Source: Geminicoccaceae bacterium
GTDB lineage: Bacteria; Pseudomonadota; Alphaproteobacteria; Geminicoccales; Geminicoccaceae
Reading direction: 5' to 3'
Assembly: GCA_028285265.1 (NCBI GenBank)
Contig: JANQPX010000030.1
Coordinates: forward strand, 761,793-825,792
DNA length: 64,000 nucleotides
The notes below the pieces were generated by a model. The model searched no databases. It was not told the DNA's origin and was given only the letters and a program-made list of their open reading frames with translations. Of this stretch, positions 10,436 to 20,841 are shown piece after piece; the stretch's first letter is position 1, and each line of letters starts with the position of its first letter. The position numbers were made by a program, and so were the translations under genes.

Positions 10436-11075
10436 GCCAAGGGCGCCACGATCGCTCGTGCAGTTCATCCTATTGCTGCGCGCGTATCGCTGCCCCAGGC
10501 CGTCAGCATGGCCTCTGCTGTGGATGCTCACGCGCCCTAAGGAGAGTCGTCTTGATCGGCGGAACGACGTGGCCATGATTTGGGATCTTGTGGCATGTTC
10601 TGACGCACATTGACCCTGTGTCGGTGGTGACTTGGTGATCGTATAGCCTGTGACGTAGCGTTGGTTCGACAATCCAAAAGCTCGGCTATCGGGCGCGTTA
10701 GCCTTGATCTCGTGGTTCAATATGGATGGGCCTTCGTGCATCACTGGAGCCCCACCGGCTGTCGTCGTGCGAGCTTTGGAGAGCGATGGACATTGGAGGT
10801 GACGGCACGTCGAACGATTGACGAGGCTTCCAGTCGATCGTTCAAGATTTCCGATCGTAGACGCCAATGTATGGGTTCGACGACTCGATCGTGTCGGTCG
10901 CTTCCAAAGCCTCCGATCTGGGCAAGATCATCTTCGCAATTGTCGATGTTGCCTCGTACAGATAGTCGACACATTACGTCAAACATTGAGATCCTTTGGT
11001 TTCAAGCATGGTCATATTGCTTGATCCATGGCGCGTGGTTTGCTTAGCGAATGCTAGAAGCTCCATTGATTTGTC

Positions 11076-12053
11076 TTAGGAAATCATGTTGTCCATGACG
11101 CTAATGATCGCCGGGCCTACGAGGACAATGAAGAGTACTGGTAGAATGAAAACGATCATGGGCACCGTGAGTGTCGCCGGAAGCCTTGCTGCCTTTTCTT
11201 CGGCTCGAAGAAGTCGCTGATCTCGGAACTCATTTGCAAGGACGCGGAGTGACTGTGACAGTGGCGTGCCATATTTTTCCGTCTGAACCAATGTGTTTAC
11301 GACGCCGCGGATAGCACTCAGATTGGTGCGCCGATTGAGGTTGAGAAGCGCTTGGCGACGTTCTGGTAAGAAGCCCAACTCGACGGATGTGAGCTGCAAT
11401 TCTTCTGCGAGCTCTGGACTTGCGTTACTGATCTCTCGCGACACTCTTTCGAGCCCTGCATCGAGCGACAGTCCAGATTCGGCGCAAATCACAAGCAGGT
11501 CTAGGCCGTCCGGCAGTGATTTTGCAAGCCGCTGTTGACGTTTGGTCGTGTTGTTCGACACGGTGAGATCAGGGGCGATGAAACCCAGTAAACAAGCGCC
11601 ACATACAAAGAGTAAGTTGATGGTTGGTTCAAAGTCGCCAAGCCTCAAGACATAAAAGGCAAGGAAGCTGAGCAAGCCGAAGGCGAACGGTGTTACAGCC
11701 TTAAAGAACAGAAAAATGATCACTGCATCTTGGGATCGGTAGCCGGCCTGGGCCAGCCGATCGCGCAATTTGCTGACCTGTTGGTTTTGCATCAGCTGAA
11801 GCGTGCTGACGACACGCCTCATGAATGTCATGCTTTCTTTGCGTCGTCTCTGACGACTCTCAGGCGTCAGAAGCTCTCTTTTCAACTGATCGCGTCGCTC
11901 GGCGACTCGCCGTGCTCGGCTGTGCATCGGATCTCGCTCAATGAGGCCAAACCAAATTGCAACTACCACCAGGAAAGCGGCGACACCAAGGAGGAGCACG
12001 AGAAGACTGTCGGATGTCAATCCGAATGGCAAATATCGATCAATCTCGCTCAT
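11076..12053 (-). CDS. tadC: Tad secretion inner-membrane protein TadC
   Basis: T2SSF-like domain (SLPDGLDLLVICAESGLSLDAGLERVSREI); order after tadB. Confidence 0.88.
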   Translation of the reverse strand: MSEIDRYLPFGLTSDSLLVLLLGVAAFLVVVAIWFGLIERDPMHSRARRVAERRDQLKRELLTPESRQRRRKESMTFMRRVVSTLQLMQNQQVSKLRDRLAQAGYRSQDAVIIFLFFKAVTPFAFGLLSFLAFYVLRLGDFEPTINLLFVCGACLLGFIAPDLTVSNNTTKRQQRLAKSLPDGLDLLVICAESGLSLDAGLERVSREISNASPELAEELQLTSVELGFLPERRQALLNLNRRTNLSAIRGVVNTLVQTEKYGTPLSQSLRVLANEFRDQRLLRAEEKAARLPATLTVPMIVFILPVLFIVLVGPAIISVMDNMIS

Positions 12054-13072
12054 ATCTCGAATCTCACCATCTTTGCCATGATAAACAGACCCACCAAAAG
12101 ACTGCTCAGTCCGATACCGATCATGATCCAGCCGCGCGGGTCGACAAAAAGGGTGCTCATATAGCCCGGATTAATGAATGAAATCAGGGCGCACATGATG
12201 AACGGCAGGGAACCGATAATCATGGCAGATGCTCGGGCTTCTGAGGACATTGCCTTGACCTTTAGGCGCATTTGCTCGCGACGCCGAACCATATTGGCGA
12301 GGTTTTCAATGATCTCTGCGAGATTGCCACCGGTCTCGCGTTGGATGGACATGCTAATGACGAGAAAATTGAACTCAGGAATTTGTAGTCGTTTTGCTGT
12401 CGACCACATCGCCTCGTCCATTGAAACGCCAATTTTCGCTTGATCGCTAATTCTCTGAAACTCGAGGCCAACCGGATCCGCAATTTCCTCAGCGATGGTT
12501 TTCATCGTTTCGTTCACGGGCAGTCCAGAACGGACGCCCCGGACAATCAGATCCAGTGCTTCAGGCAGCAGCGACGAGAACTTCTTTGTACGATTGGCGA
12601 TCTGCCGGCTGATGACGACATGCGGCACACCAAATCCTACGGCAAAACCGGCCAGGAGATTAACGGCGAGAGAAAAGTCTAAGACCAACCAAAGCAGCAG
12701 AGCCACTGTGAAACACAGACCTGAACAGATCAGAAGATAGTCCCCGATCTTGAGGGGCCAGCCGCTCCGTTCCAGGCGCTGACGAAGCATGCCGACATTG
12801 GGGACAACACCCTTAATGAGACGGTCGACGCTCGCAATTTTACTATCCGACGTGTTGCGTCGAAGGCTCTCGAGAGGTTGCGTGCTGGGTTTGTCGGGTG
12901 TCGATCGTTGTCCGGCAACTTGATTGATGCGCCGTTGCATCTGTTTGTCTTTGCCACCGAGCAAATCGAAGCTGGAAAGCAACAAGACCAGCACAATAAA
13001 GGCGCCACCCCCGAGAATGATGAGCTTAACGGCATCTGAAGGGCTCGCGAAGATTTCTAGCATGACGCTCAA
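12050..13072 (-). CDS. tadB: Tad secretion inner-membrane protein TadB
   Basis: T2SSF-like domain (LPEALDLIVRGVRSGLPVNETMKTIAEEI...QRETGGNLAEIIENLANMVRRR); 4-bp overlap with tadC. Confidence 0.9.
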   Translation of the reverse strand: MSVMLEIFASPSDAVKLIILGGGAFIVLVLLLSSFDLLGGKDKQMQRRINQVAGQRSTPDKPSTQPLESLRRNTSDSKIASVDRLIKGVVPNVGMLRQRLERSGWPLKIGDYLLICSGLCFTVALLLWLVLDFSLAVNLLAGFAVGFGVPHVVISRQIANRTKKFSSLLPEALDLIVRGVRSGLPVNETMKTIAEEIADPVGLEFQRISDQAKIGVSMDEAMWSTAKRLQIPEFNFLVISMSIQRETGGNLAEIIENLANMVRRREQMRLKVKAMSSEARASAMIIGSLPFIMCALISFINPGYMSTLFVDPRGWIMIGIGLSSLLVGLFIMAKMVRFEI

Positions 13073-14505
13073 ACCATCATCGCTTGTTGTAGTGGCCTAT
13101 CTAGGCCGTAGTACGCAGCTCTCTTCGTGAAGTGGGGGCGAACGCCACTCGACTTGTACTGTCCTTTCAAGGTCCCGTCGCGATTCTCGCCTTCATACTC
13201 ATAGGAGAACAGATCCTGCGTGGTGATCACATCGCCCTCCATGCCGATAATCTCGGTGACATGAGTAACGCGGCGAACACCATCGCGCATTCTCGAGACC
13301 TGAACGATGAGATTGACAGCCCCAACGATCTGTGTGCGCACGGCTTTGCTTGTCAAATTCACGCCGGCCATGCCGATCATGTTTTCCATACGCGTCAGCG
13401 CTTCTCGAGGATTGTTGGCGTGCAGCGTACACATTGATCCGTCATGGCCTGTGTTCATGGCCTGAAGCATGTCGAGTGCCTCAGCGCCTCGCACCTCGCC
13501 GCATATGATACGGTCCGGTCTCATACGCAGTGCATTTTTGACAAGATCACGCATTGTGATCTCGCCCGTGCCCTCGAGATTTGGCGGACGAGTTTCAAGC
13601 CTTACGACGTGAGGTTGTTGGAGCTGGAGCTCAGCAGCATCTTCGATGGTAACGACACGATCGCCTGGATCAATCAGCTGAGACATCGCATTAAGCATCG
13701 TCGTTTTGCCGGATCCTGTGCCGCCGGAAATGACAACATTTAGGCCACAAGCGGCGGCGATCTTGATGACTTTGGCCAAGCTTTCAGAGATGTTGCCTTG
13801 CTTCTGCATGACATCCAGAGTGATGCTCTTCTTTGAGAATTTTCGGATTGAGATCGAGCATCCATCAATGGCGAGTGGCGGTGCAATAATGTTAACGCGT
13901 GACCCATCGGGAAGACGGGCATCCGCAATCGGACAAGTTTCATCGACTCGGCGACCGACACGGGTAACAATTCGCTGTGCAATATTCATGACATGAGTAT
14001 TGTCACGAAAACGGACGTCAGTGAGTTCGAGTTTACCTTTGCGTTCCACATAAACTTGGCTGGGACCATTGATCATAATGTCGTTGACGCCCTCATCAGC
14101 CAAAAGCGGCTCAAGAGGGCCAAGTCCAACCATGTCATCGACGAGTGTTACCGTGAGCTGTTGTTGCTCTCTGCTGGTAACCGAAAGGCGCTCTTCAGTT
14201 ACAATTTCAGAGATCAGTTCCGCTATCTGCCGTTGCAGCTCAGCTCTCGGAAGTTTCGCAGCAGCACTGGCATCAATTCGTTCCAGCAATGCTGATTGAA
14301 TCCGATTGAACACAGCACTTGTTGCTGTCGCTCTTTTATTCGCTACATTCTTGGGATCGCTCGGCTTCCCCGTCGATTGTGGAATGCTATTGCTTGTCTG
14401 TTTTGTCGCACTTTCTTCATTTGCCGCCACATTTGTCGACTGCGGCTGAGCCGAAGGTGGAGGGTTGTCCGAGCCAGCTTCCGGTTGTAGACGTCGACCA
14501 AACAT
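13069..14505 (-). CDS. cpaF: Pilus assembly ATPase TadA/CpaF
   Basis: Walker [16 protein letters not shown], Walker B-like [35 protein letters not shown]. Confidence 0.96.
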   Translation of the reverse strand: MFGRRLQPEAGSDNPPPSAQPQSTNVAANEESATKQTSNSIPQSTGKPSDPKNVANKRATATSAVFNRIQSALLERIDASAAAKLPRAELQRQIAELISEIVTEERLSVTSREQQQLTVTLVDDMVGLGPLEPLLADEGVNDIMINGPSQVYVERKGKLELTDVRFRDNTHVMNIAQRIVTRVGRRVDETCPIADARLPDGSRVNIIAPPLAIDGCSISIRKFSKKSITLDVMQKQGNISESLAKVIKIAAACGLNVVISGGTGSGKTTMLNAMSQLIDPGDRVVTIEDAAELQLQQPHVVRLETRPPNLEGTGEITMRDLVKNALRMRPDRIICGEVRGAEALDMLQAMNTGHDGSMCTLHANNPREALTRMENMIGMAGVNLTSKAVRTQIVGAVNLIVQVSRMRDGVRRVTHVTEIIGMEGDVITTQDLFSYEYEGENRDGTLKGQYKSSGVRPHFTKRAAYYGLDRPLQQAMMV

Positions 14506-14514
14506 CGGATACCT

Positions 14515-15735
14515 CTAGTTCTTGCCCAAGAGTTTACTTAGAAGATTAGCTTGCGTGACACCTGACCCTGCAGCACTGCCGCATAGTCGAGTAACGATGT
14601 CGCCCAAACCTTTAGCCACTGGCCCCTTGCCCGCAGCAACCGGCTGTCCAAAATTCGTCGCTGAAGCGACGGTTTTGGCATCAAAAGGCAGGACAAAGTC
14701 GACTTTGCGTCCAATGCCCTTTTCAAACTCTGCCTTTGGCATTTCTCCAGACTTGTGCTCGCCAACGCGGCTCGCGACGATGACACTCTTACAAGACGCG
14801 TTGAGTGACGGCAGGAAACTGATCGTACGCATGGTGTCCCGCATGCCGGCAAGCGACAGGTCGGAGACCAAGATGAGATCAGTGGCTTGTTCTAGAACCT
14901 GGAGAGTGCACGTGTTGGCAGAACGCGGCACGTCGACGATAACGTAATGGAACTTACCACGGAGTTCGTTCAGAAGTAGTTCAACTGCTGCGTAGTCGAT
15001 AAGTAACGTCTCATCAGGGCTTTCTTCGGCGCTGATTACTGACAATCGATCCGAATACTCCATCATCATGCGATCGAGGAACAAGCTATCGATCCGATCC
15101 GCACTTTCCAAAGCCTCTCGCAGGCCATGGCTGGGCTCGATGTCCAGCGATAAAGCGACCGTTCCGAATTGGAGATCAAGATCGACAAGGGCAACTTTGC
15201 GGCGGCGCTGTTGTGCAATGATCCATGACAGGCTGGTCGCTGCGGTTGTTGCTCCGACACCACCTCTTGTCCCCATCACCGCCACAAGTTTCCCGAGTTT
15301 GTTGTTACTCTTGCTATGCTCGGTTTCATCCGAAATGTTGGAGATCGCTTTGTGTAGCAGTCCAGACGACAACGGCTTCACCAGATAGTCCGTCACGCCA
15401 TGATGGAGCAGGTCCCGAAAGAGACCGCAGTCGTTCCGCTCGCCGATAGCAATCACGGACACGCCTGGTTCACAGACGTCGGCGAGATTATCAATGTCCG
15501 AAAGGGGCAGATCGGAGCCCGATATATCCACCATCAGGAGTTTTGGCGAAGGATGATGACTGAGATACTTGATCGCATCTTTCACCGTGCCCTTACGGAT
15601 CGATGCATGGGGCAGCATCAAGTCTGAAATGACGCGATCGATCTCGGTATGGGTGCTTGAATCAGCGCAAAAGGCCATCACGTGTGCTTGTTCGGTGCCT
15701 TGCCGCTCAGCAGTTGCGATTGCTGTCGTCATCAA
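14515..15735 (-). CDS. cpaE: Pilus assembly protein CpaE/TadZ (receiver-like + ParA/MinD-like ATPase)
   Basis: VAVMGTRGGVGATTAATSLSWIIAQ, LVDLDLQFGTVALSLDIEPSHGLREAL. Confidence 0.92.
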   Translation of the reverse strand: MMTTAIATAERQGTEQAHVMAFCADSSTHTEIDRVISDLMLPHASIRKGTVKDAIKYLSHHPSPKLLMVDISGSDLPLSDIDNLADVCEPGVSVIAIGERNDCGLFRDLLHHGVTDYLVKPLSSGLLHKAISNISDETEHSKSNNKLGKLVAVMGTRGGVGATTAATSLSWIIAQQRRRKVALVDLDLQFGTVALSLDIEPSHGLREALESADRIDSLFLDRMMMEYSDRLSVISAEESPDETLLIDYAAVELLLNELRGKFHYVIVDVPRSANTCTLQVLEQATDLILVSDLSLAGMRDTMRTISFLPSLNASCKSVIVASRVGEHKSGEMPKAEFEKGIGRKVDFVLPFDAKTVASATNFGQPVAAGKGPVAKGLGDIVTRLCGSAAGSGVTQANLLSKLLGKN

Positions 15736-16484
15736 TTCACCCTCTCTTCTTCGAGTTCGGGCTGCTCACCCTCTCTGTAGCGGACAATTCCTTCAGCCTG
15801 ATGGACACCATCGGCTGGACCAACGTCACGTCCCCGCAACAGATCGCGCGGTTCGGCGATCATCAGACCGAGATTTGTCTCGGTTGCGCAGCCGAAATTG
15901 CTATGAGGTTGGTTTGCGTAATCGAGCCCACTCTGCCGGCTCCAATCTGGGCAGGCCGGTGTCGTAACCAGATAGCGCTCCAGAACAATTTCGACCCGGC
16001 GGTTTTTTCGCCATGCTTGCTCGCCATCGCCTCGGGCCGCCGGCACACGTTCTCCGAGTGAACTGGCATGAATAGTCCCTCTATGGACGCCGTGATCTCC
16101 CAAGAAGCGCTTGACGGTTTCGATCCGCCTCGCGGCAAGATCGAGGTTATAAAGATCGGTCGCGCGTTCGTCGGCGTGGCCTTCCAACCGAATGCTATCT
16201 GTTTTTAATGGCCTGACGGTGCTCAGAAAGGCGATCAGACGGTCTTGTTCGCTACCGACGATATTGGCCCGATCTGTTGAAAAGTAGATTGTATGTCGGT
16301 ATTGAGCGCGATCCACTTCCAGCTTCTTAGAGGAACTCGCAGCGAGCCAGCCACCAGTTGCATCGAGTTCTGCACTGCCTGGGGCGCAGGCTGCCAAGGT
16401 GATCCCTGCCAAGATGATGCTCGCTACTTTGCGAGCATACTTAGCTGGCAGCAGTGAGCGACTTTTGAAAGGTATGTTCATCAA
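15732..16484 (-). CDS. cpaD: Pilus assembly lipoprotein CpaD
   Basis: Lipobox LAACAPG; C-terminal CPDWS...NFGCATETNLGLMIAEPRDLLRGRDVGPADG, typical of CpaD; position between cpaE and cpaC. Confidence 0.88.
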   Translation of the reverse strand: MMNIPFKSRSLLPAKYARKVASIILAGITLAACAPGSAELDATGGWLAASSSKKLEVDRAQYRHTIYFSTDRANIVGSEQDRLIAFLSTVRPLKTDSIRLEGHADERATDLYNLDLAARRIETVKRFLGDHGVHRGTIHASSLGERVPAARGDGEQAWRKNRRVEIVLERYLVTTPACPDWSRQSGLDYANQPHSNFGCATETNLGLMIAEPRDLLRGRDVGPADGVHQAEGIVRYREGEQPELEEERVN

Positions 16485-16492
16485 ATGTTCTC

Positions 16493-17944
16493 CTAATCAA
16501 GGACAAAGCCGACCGGGCCCACGAGACGTTGTTTGTTGGGCCCTTGGAGATCGCCATGGCCAGGCTTGATTTTGGCATGGTGCAGTCGACCTTCGAGAAT
16601 CCGCTCAATATCATTGGGAGCCTGGTAACCGTCCGTCGGCATTGCCAAAACTGGCTGACTTACCGGATTTACCAGATAAGGTGTCACCAAGATGACAAGT
16701 TCTGTTTCATTCGTTTGAAAACGTTGTGAGCGGAACAACGTGCCGAGTACCGGCAGGTCGCCTAAGCCTGGAAACTTGCTGACCGTGTTCTGCACGTCAT
16801 TCGATAGTAACCCGCCGACGGCAAAGCTCTGACCGCTGCCCAGCTCGACCGTTGTTTCTGCGCGGCGCGTCGCAAGAGCTGGAATGGTGAGGCCGCCAAT
16901 GGTGATGGCTCCGTTATCGGAGAGTTCACTGACTTCCGGTCGAACCCTCAAGCTGATGCGGTTTGCGCTCAACACGGTCGGCGTAAAGGCGAGGCTGATC
17001 CCGAATTCCTTGAACTCGATTTCAATCTCATTGTCGTCACTCGCGACGGGTATAGGAAACTCCCCACCGGCTAGGAAGCTCGCCGTTTCGCCGGAGAGGG
17101 CGGTCAAATTGGGTTCGGCCAAGACGGTGACGAGCCCTTCTTCCGCTAAGGCGTCGATTGCGGTGCTGACCGACGCACTTCCCGAATTGAAGCTGCCGAA
17201 GCCAATGCCAGGAGCATTGCCGCCCGCATTGGCGGGAGATCGAAAAATAGCACCACCGTCGCTAATGAGGTCACGGCCGCTTGCAAACCCAAACGTAAAG
17301 TTACCGCTATTGAAGAGTGTCTCCCAATTGATGCCGAACTCTTTGATCACCTCTCTGGATACTTCAGCGACCCGAACGCGGAGATGTACTTGAGTAGGTG
17401 CACTCACACGCGTGCGATTTAGAAGCGTTTCTTCTTCGCCCAAATAACGTGCGGCAAGTGCGCGAAGTTCCTCCGCTTCACTCGGACTCTCGATAATGCC
17501 ATCCAGCACAATGCTGCCATCGACGGAGCCCACCTCGACGTTACTCGACGGGAGAAGGCGATCGATCGACTCGCGCAACCCAGCAAGATTATGATCAATG
17601 CGAACCGTCGATCTCAGGAGGACGTTATCTTCATCGTCAACGGCGAAAAGGCTTGTTGTTCCGGCCCGTCGACCGAAGAGATAAATGATGCTCGGCGATT
17701 GGGCTTGCACATCGGCGACTTCTGGATCGGCGACGAAAACTGTAGATGCTGGCCTAGGTAGCCGAATGACTTGCCCCTTGCCGACTTCAATTCTTACCTG
17801 CTCCGAAGCGCCAAGTCGTTCAATCTTTTCTGTTTGAGCATGAGCATGCTTTGAGGCTGAGGGAAGACAAAGTAACAAACTTACTGCGACTATCGATCCA
17901 AAGGTCGCTAAGCAACCTAGACTCCGTCTCAATTCGACAGACAT
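16493..17944 (-). CDS. cpaC: Secretin CpaC/RcpA
   Basis: BON-like N-terminal region, then secretin (EPNLTALSGETASFLAGGEFPIPV...GQSFAVGGLLSNDVQNTVSKFPGLGDLPVLGTLFRS). Confidence 0.94.
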   Translation of the reverse strand: MSVELRRSLGCLATFGSIVAVSLLLCLPSASKHAHAQTEKIERLGASEQVRIEVGKGQVIRLPRPASTVFVADPEVADVQAQSPSIIYLFGRRAGTTSLFAVDDEDNVLLRSTVRIDHNLAGLRESIDRLLPSSNVEVGSVDGSIVLDGIIESPSEAEELRALAARYLGEEETLLNRTRVSAPTQVHLRVRVAEVSREVIKEFGINWETLFNSGNFTFGFASGRDLISDGGAIFRSPANAGGNAPGIGFGSFNSGSASVSTAIDALAEEGLVTVLAEPNLTALSGETASFLAGGEFPIPVASDDNEIEIEFKEFGISLAFTPTVLSANRISLRVRPEVSELSDNGAITIGGLTIPALATRRAETTVELGSGQSFAVGGLLSNDVQNTVSKFPGLGDLPVLGTLFRSQRFQTNETELVILVTPYLVNPVSQPVLAMPTDGYQAPNDIERILEGRLHHAKIKPGHGDLQGPNKQRLVGPVGFVLD

Positions 17945-18798
17945 TAGTTCGATTCCTCAATATTTACAGTTTCAGCCTCGCTGCCTCGCAGCACTAGTAG
18001 CCTGTTGGTTGGATGCTTCCCTGACCTTAAAACGGTCGAAACATCCCTGTCCCAGGTCGGGACATAGTCCGCCGGAACGGATGCCACGGCATCTTCATCA
18101 TCTCGCGCGAGGCTGCGGAGGCTTAGGGAGAGCTTCCCAAGCTCAGTGACTAAGGCGACGCTCTCAGCCTGCCGCGGAGAGACCTCAAGTGTTGCCGTGC
18201 GAGCCTTTTCATGATGCTTACCTCGTTGGGGATCGTCGCCAGTTTCTACCCCCATGGCGATAATTCTAATGTTGGGAAGAACGGTCTCGCTGACCCGTCG
18301 GGTCGTATCGCCGTCAAGCGTCTGTGTTAAAATCAAGTCGACGCGATCGCCTGGAAAGATAAGGCCAGAATTGCCTGAAGTTGCGTTGATTGGCACGGAA
18401 ACGGCACGCATGCCTGGTGACAGGACGGCAGCGAGAAAGCCCCGGTCACCTGGCTTTACGACGCTGGCCGTTGTGATCGGCTGACCGGCAAAGAGGCCTC
18501 GCCGCACAACAGAACCAACGATGTCATCTTTCTTCGTGCTCTGTTTCACAATGTAGTTGTCCGGAATATCGTCACTCGGCCAACGCTGCCACCGGATATC
18601 TTGTGGTTTAATAAAGTGCCCTGAAGGAACATTGATTTCTGCAACGAGTACTTCGCTCGTGTCTTCTTCGACTTCTTTTGGTGCTTGGATAATCGTGACA
18701 GGTCTTTGCTGATTGCTGATCCAACTTTGGGCATACATAGCTGTTACGCCAGCTACGACGAAAGCAAGAAGCAAGACAAGAATGCGGCGCGGACCCAT
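17944..18798 (-). CDS. cpaB: Pilus assembly protein CpaB/RcpC
   Basis: SAF domain-like VAEINVPSGHFIKPQDIRWQRWP...GDRVDLILTQ; between cpaC and the prepilin peptidase. Confidence 0.9.
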   Translation of the reverse strand: MGPRRILVLLLAFVVAGVTAMYAQSWISNQQRPVTIIQAPKEVEEDTSEVLVAEINVPSGHFIKPQDIRWQRWPSDDIPDNYIVKQSTKKDDIVGSVVRRGLFAGQPITTASVVKPGDRGFLAAVLSPGMRAVSVPINATSGNSGLIFPGDRVDLILTQTLDGDTTRRVSETVLPNIRIIAMGVETGDDPQRGKHHEKARTATLEVSPRQAESVALVTELGKLSLSLRSLARDDEDAVASVPADYVPTWDRDVSTVLRSGKHPTNRLLVLRGSEAETVNIEESN

Positions 18799-18809
18799 GG
18801 TGGGGCTCC

Positions 18810-19361
18810 CTAAAGTTGCTGCAACGCGTAAATGATGGCAAACCCGCCGGCGGCGATCGCGACGCCGTAGGGAAGAGACCCAGCAGTTTCGGATTGGGTC
18901 AGATGACTAGACGGGGGACTTGAAGCCGTCGCCGTCAGGTCACAAAACTTGTTTCGGATAAAGCCGCAAATTGGAGCGTGAAACCAATCGAGTTGAGGCT
19001 TTGGAATCTGTCGAGTGATGAGTGTGAAGATTGCTAGACCACCGCCTGCAAGGCTCGTCACAAGCAAGAAGAGTGCGATATGGTCGGGGCCAGCCCAGAG
19101 GGCTAGACCGGACATCAGCTTGACGTCACCGCCACCTAGGGCGTGGAAACTGAACGCTATGAAACCGGCACCGAACACCAGGCCGGCGACGATGCAGGCG
19201 CTAAGCCAGTCAATGGGGGTCGGGCTGACGATGACAAATATACCGTAGAGGACAGCAACGGCCGAGGTGAGCCAGTTCGGCAAACGGCGATACTCGATAT
19301 CGGTCAATGAACCTGCAACAAGAAGGCCGGCCAGGGCTGACAGACTGAGCGTGGTTAGCAT
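18810..19361 (-). CDS. cpaA: Prepilin peptidase CpaA/TadV
   Basis: SLTDIEYRRLPNWLT and GGGDVKLMSGLALWAG aspartyl protease motifs. Confidence 0.92.
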   Translation of the reverse strand: MLTTLSLSALAGLLVAGSLTDIEYRRLPNWLTSAVAVLYGIFVIVSPTPIDWLSACIVAGLVFGAGFIAFSFHALGGGDVKLMSGLALWAGPDHIALFLLVTSLAGGGLAIFTLITRQIPKPQLDWFHAPICGFIRNKFCDLTATASSPPSSHLTQSETAGSLPYGVAIAAGGFAIIYALQQL

Positions 19362-19443
19362 GATCTGGCCCGCTGGCCAGATGGCTGCTCATCAGACAAT
19401 CGCAGTGAATGGGAAAGGTCAGCACTCATGGCAGGGCATGTCA

Positions 19444-19656
19444 TCAGGAGAGGGCGTCGCTGAACGCGGCAAGAAGCTTTGGAAAGGGCAGTCCGAGCAA
19501 ATTTTCTCGGAGTTGAACGAGTGTCACAATGATCACAGTGACCGCAAACGCCGCGATCAAACCGTATTCGATCGCTGTCGATCCCGCTTCCTGCAACCGA
19601 AAACGCGCCAAAACGTCGCGTAGTGTACGGCCTCGATTTCGACGTTTTGTGTCCAC
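19444..19656 (-). CDS. Flp-family pilin, divergent copy
   Basis: EAGSTAIEYGLIAAFAVTVIIVTLVQLRENL Flp-type segment. Confidence 0.88.
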   Translation of the reverse strand: MDTKRRNRGRTLRDVLARFRLQEAGSTAIEYGLIAAFAVTVIIVTLVQLRENLLGLPFPKLLAAFSDALS

Positions 19657-19786
19657 GGGAAACTCCTGACGAAGAAGCGATCGACAAGGAAGGGATGAGC
19701 TGGGTGACCATGGAACTGGTCATGACCGCTGACACCAGCGGCTCGTCTTGCCGCTGATGTCAATTTGGTCATCACACAACGACGGA

Positions 19787-20002
19787 TCAGCCGCCTGAGG
19801 TGGTACCGCCGGAGGTTCCGCCTGAGCTGCCGCCGGATGCGCCGCCAAGGCTGTCGGAAACCGTGGTGAAGGTGGTGTTCAGGTTATCGCCAAGAGTTCC
19901 TAGAATGGTAATGATGGCCACAGAAACTAGGGCGGCAATCAGTCCGTATTCAATGGCTGTCGCACCGCTTTCGTCTTCGAGAAGGTTTTTCAAGGTCTTC
20001 AT
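19787..20002 (-). CDS. flp: Flp-family pilin with Gly/Ser/Thr-rich C-terminal tail
   Basis: MKTLKNLLEDESGATAIEYGLIAALVSVAIITILGTLGDNLNTTFTTVSDSLGGASGGSSGGTSGGTTSGG. Confidence 0.94.
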   Translation of the reverse strand: MKTLKNLLEDESGATAIEYGLIAALVSVAIITILGTLGDNLNTTFTTVSDSLGGASGGSSGGTSGGTTSGG

Positions 20003-20841
20003 GGAACGTTCCCTTATGCATTTTATGGTCGCCCTTGAAAACTGACGCAATTATATTAACAAAAGATTTCGATTCATAATTTTCTTGTACATTTATATTG
20101 CATTAACTATTGCTGCATTCTTGTTTTGTTTCTTGGTTTCTATTAGGGGAATTTTTGCCAATCTTGTGTGGGCGAACGCCGTGATCGACGAACCTTTTCG
20201 TTTGCAAAAGAGTGCATTGGACAGCCCAATTTGATTGCACCAAGAGTGCTAGCAGGAACGCTTAAAGCCAATTCGAGGAGGGCAGAGAGTTCGACTCCAT
20301 GCGTTGCCATCGCTTGTGTTCCTATCATTGTCTTGCGTGTCACAACGTCAGGTTTGGCATCTCCAAGGTTCGATCCATGCCATGACGTCGGATTGAGCAT
20401 TTCGGGATTCTCTGCAGGTCAATGATGGTTCGTTCGCGATCTAGGGCGATTCGTCACCTTGGATCGTATCATGGGGCCACTCCAGCAGGACGTGCTCGAG
20501 CGGACTTGATCAGGCCAGGAAGGAGCACCTCGGCGATCTTCCGCCGGGCTGATCACTCTCGACTGGTGTTTTGCGCGGTTTAAAAAATCGGCGCTTGCCA
20601 TCGAGGGTATGATGGAGCCTCATACGGTCGTCTCGAGCATCGTCTGAGAGCCCGATCTCAACAGCAACGTGCCGATCTTTGGTGTGTAGCAGCCTAGGTG
20701 GCCTCCGATGCCTGCCGAATGATGTTCTGTGCGTCGACGACTCGAAAGAACTGTCGCATCTGCGTATTTCCAGGGAAGCCGGGGGCCCATAAAGTCTAGA
20801 GGAGATGAAGATCGGCTTCGTTCTCTTTTTGTCTGCGTTTC

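Noticed and set aside
9170-10867. 565-aa ORF on the minus strand
   Set aside because: Antisense to the TadD-like TPR gene (9260-10435), which has a signal peptide and clear TPR motifs; the minus translation has no recognisable family character.
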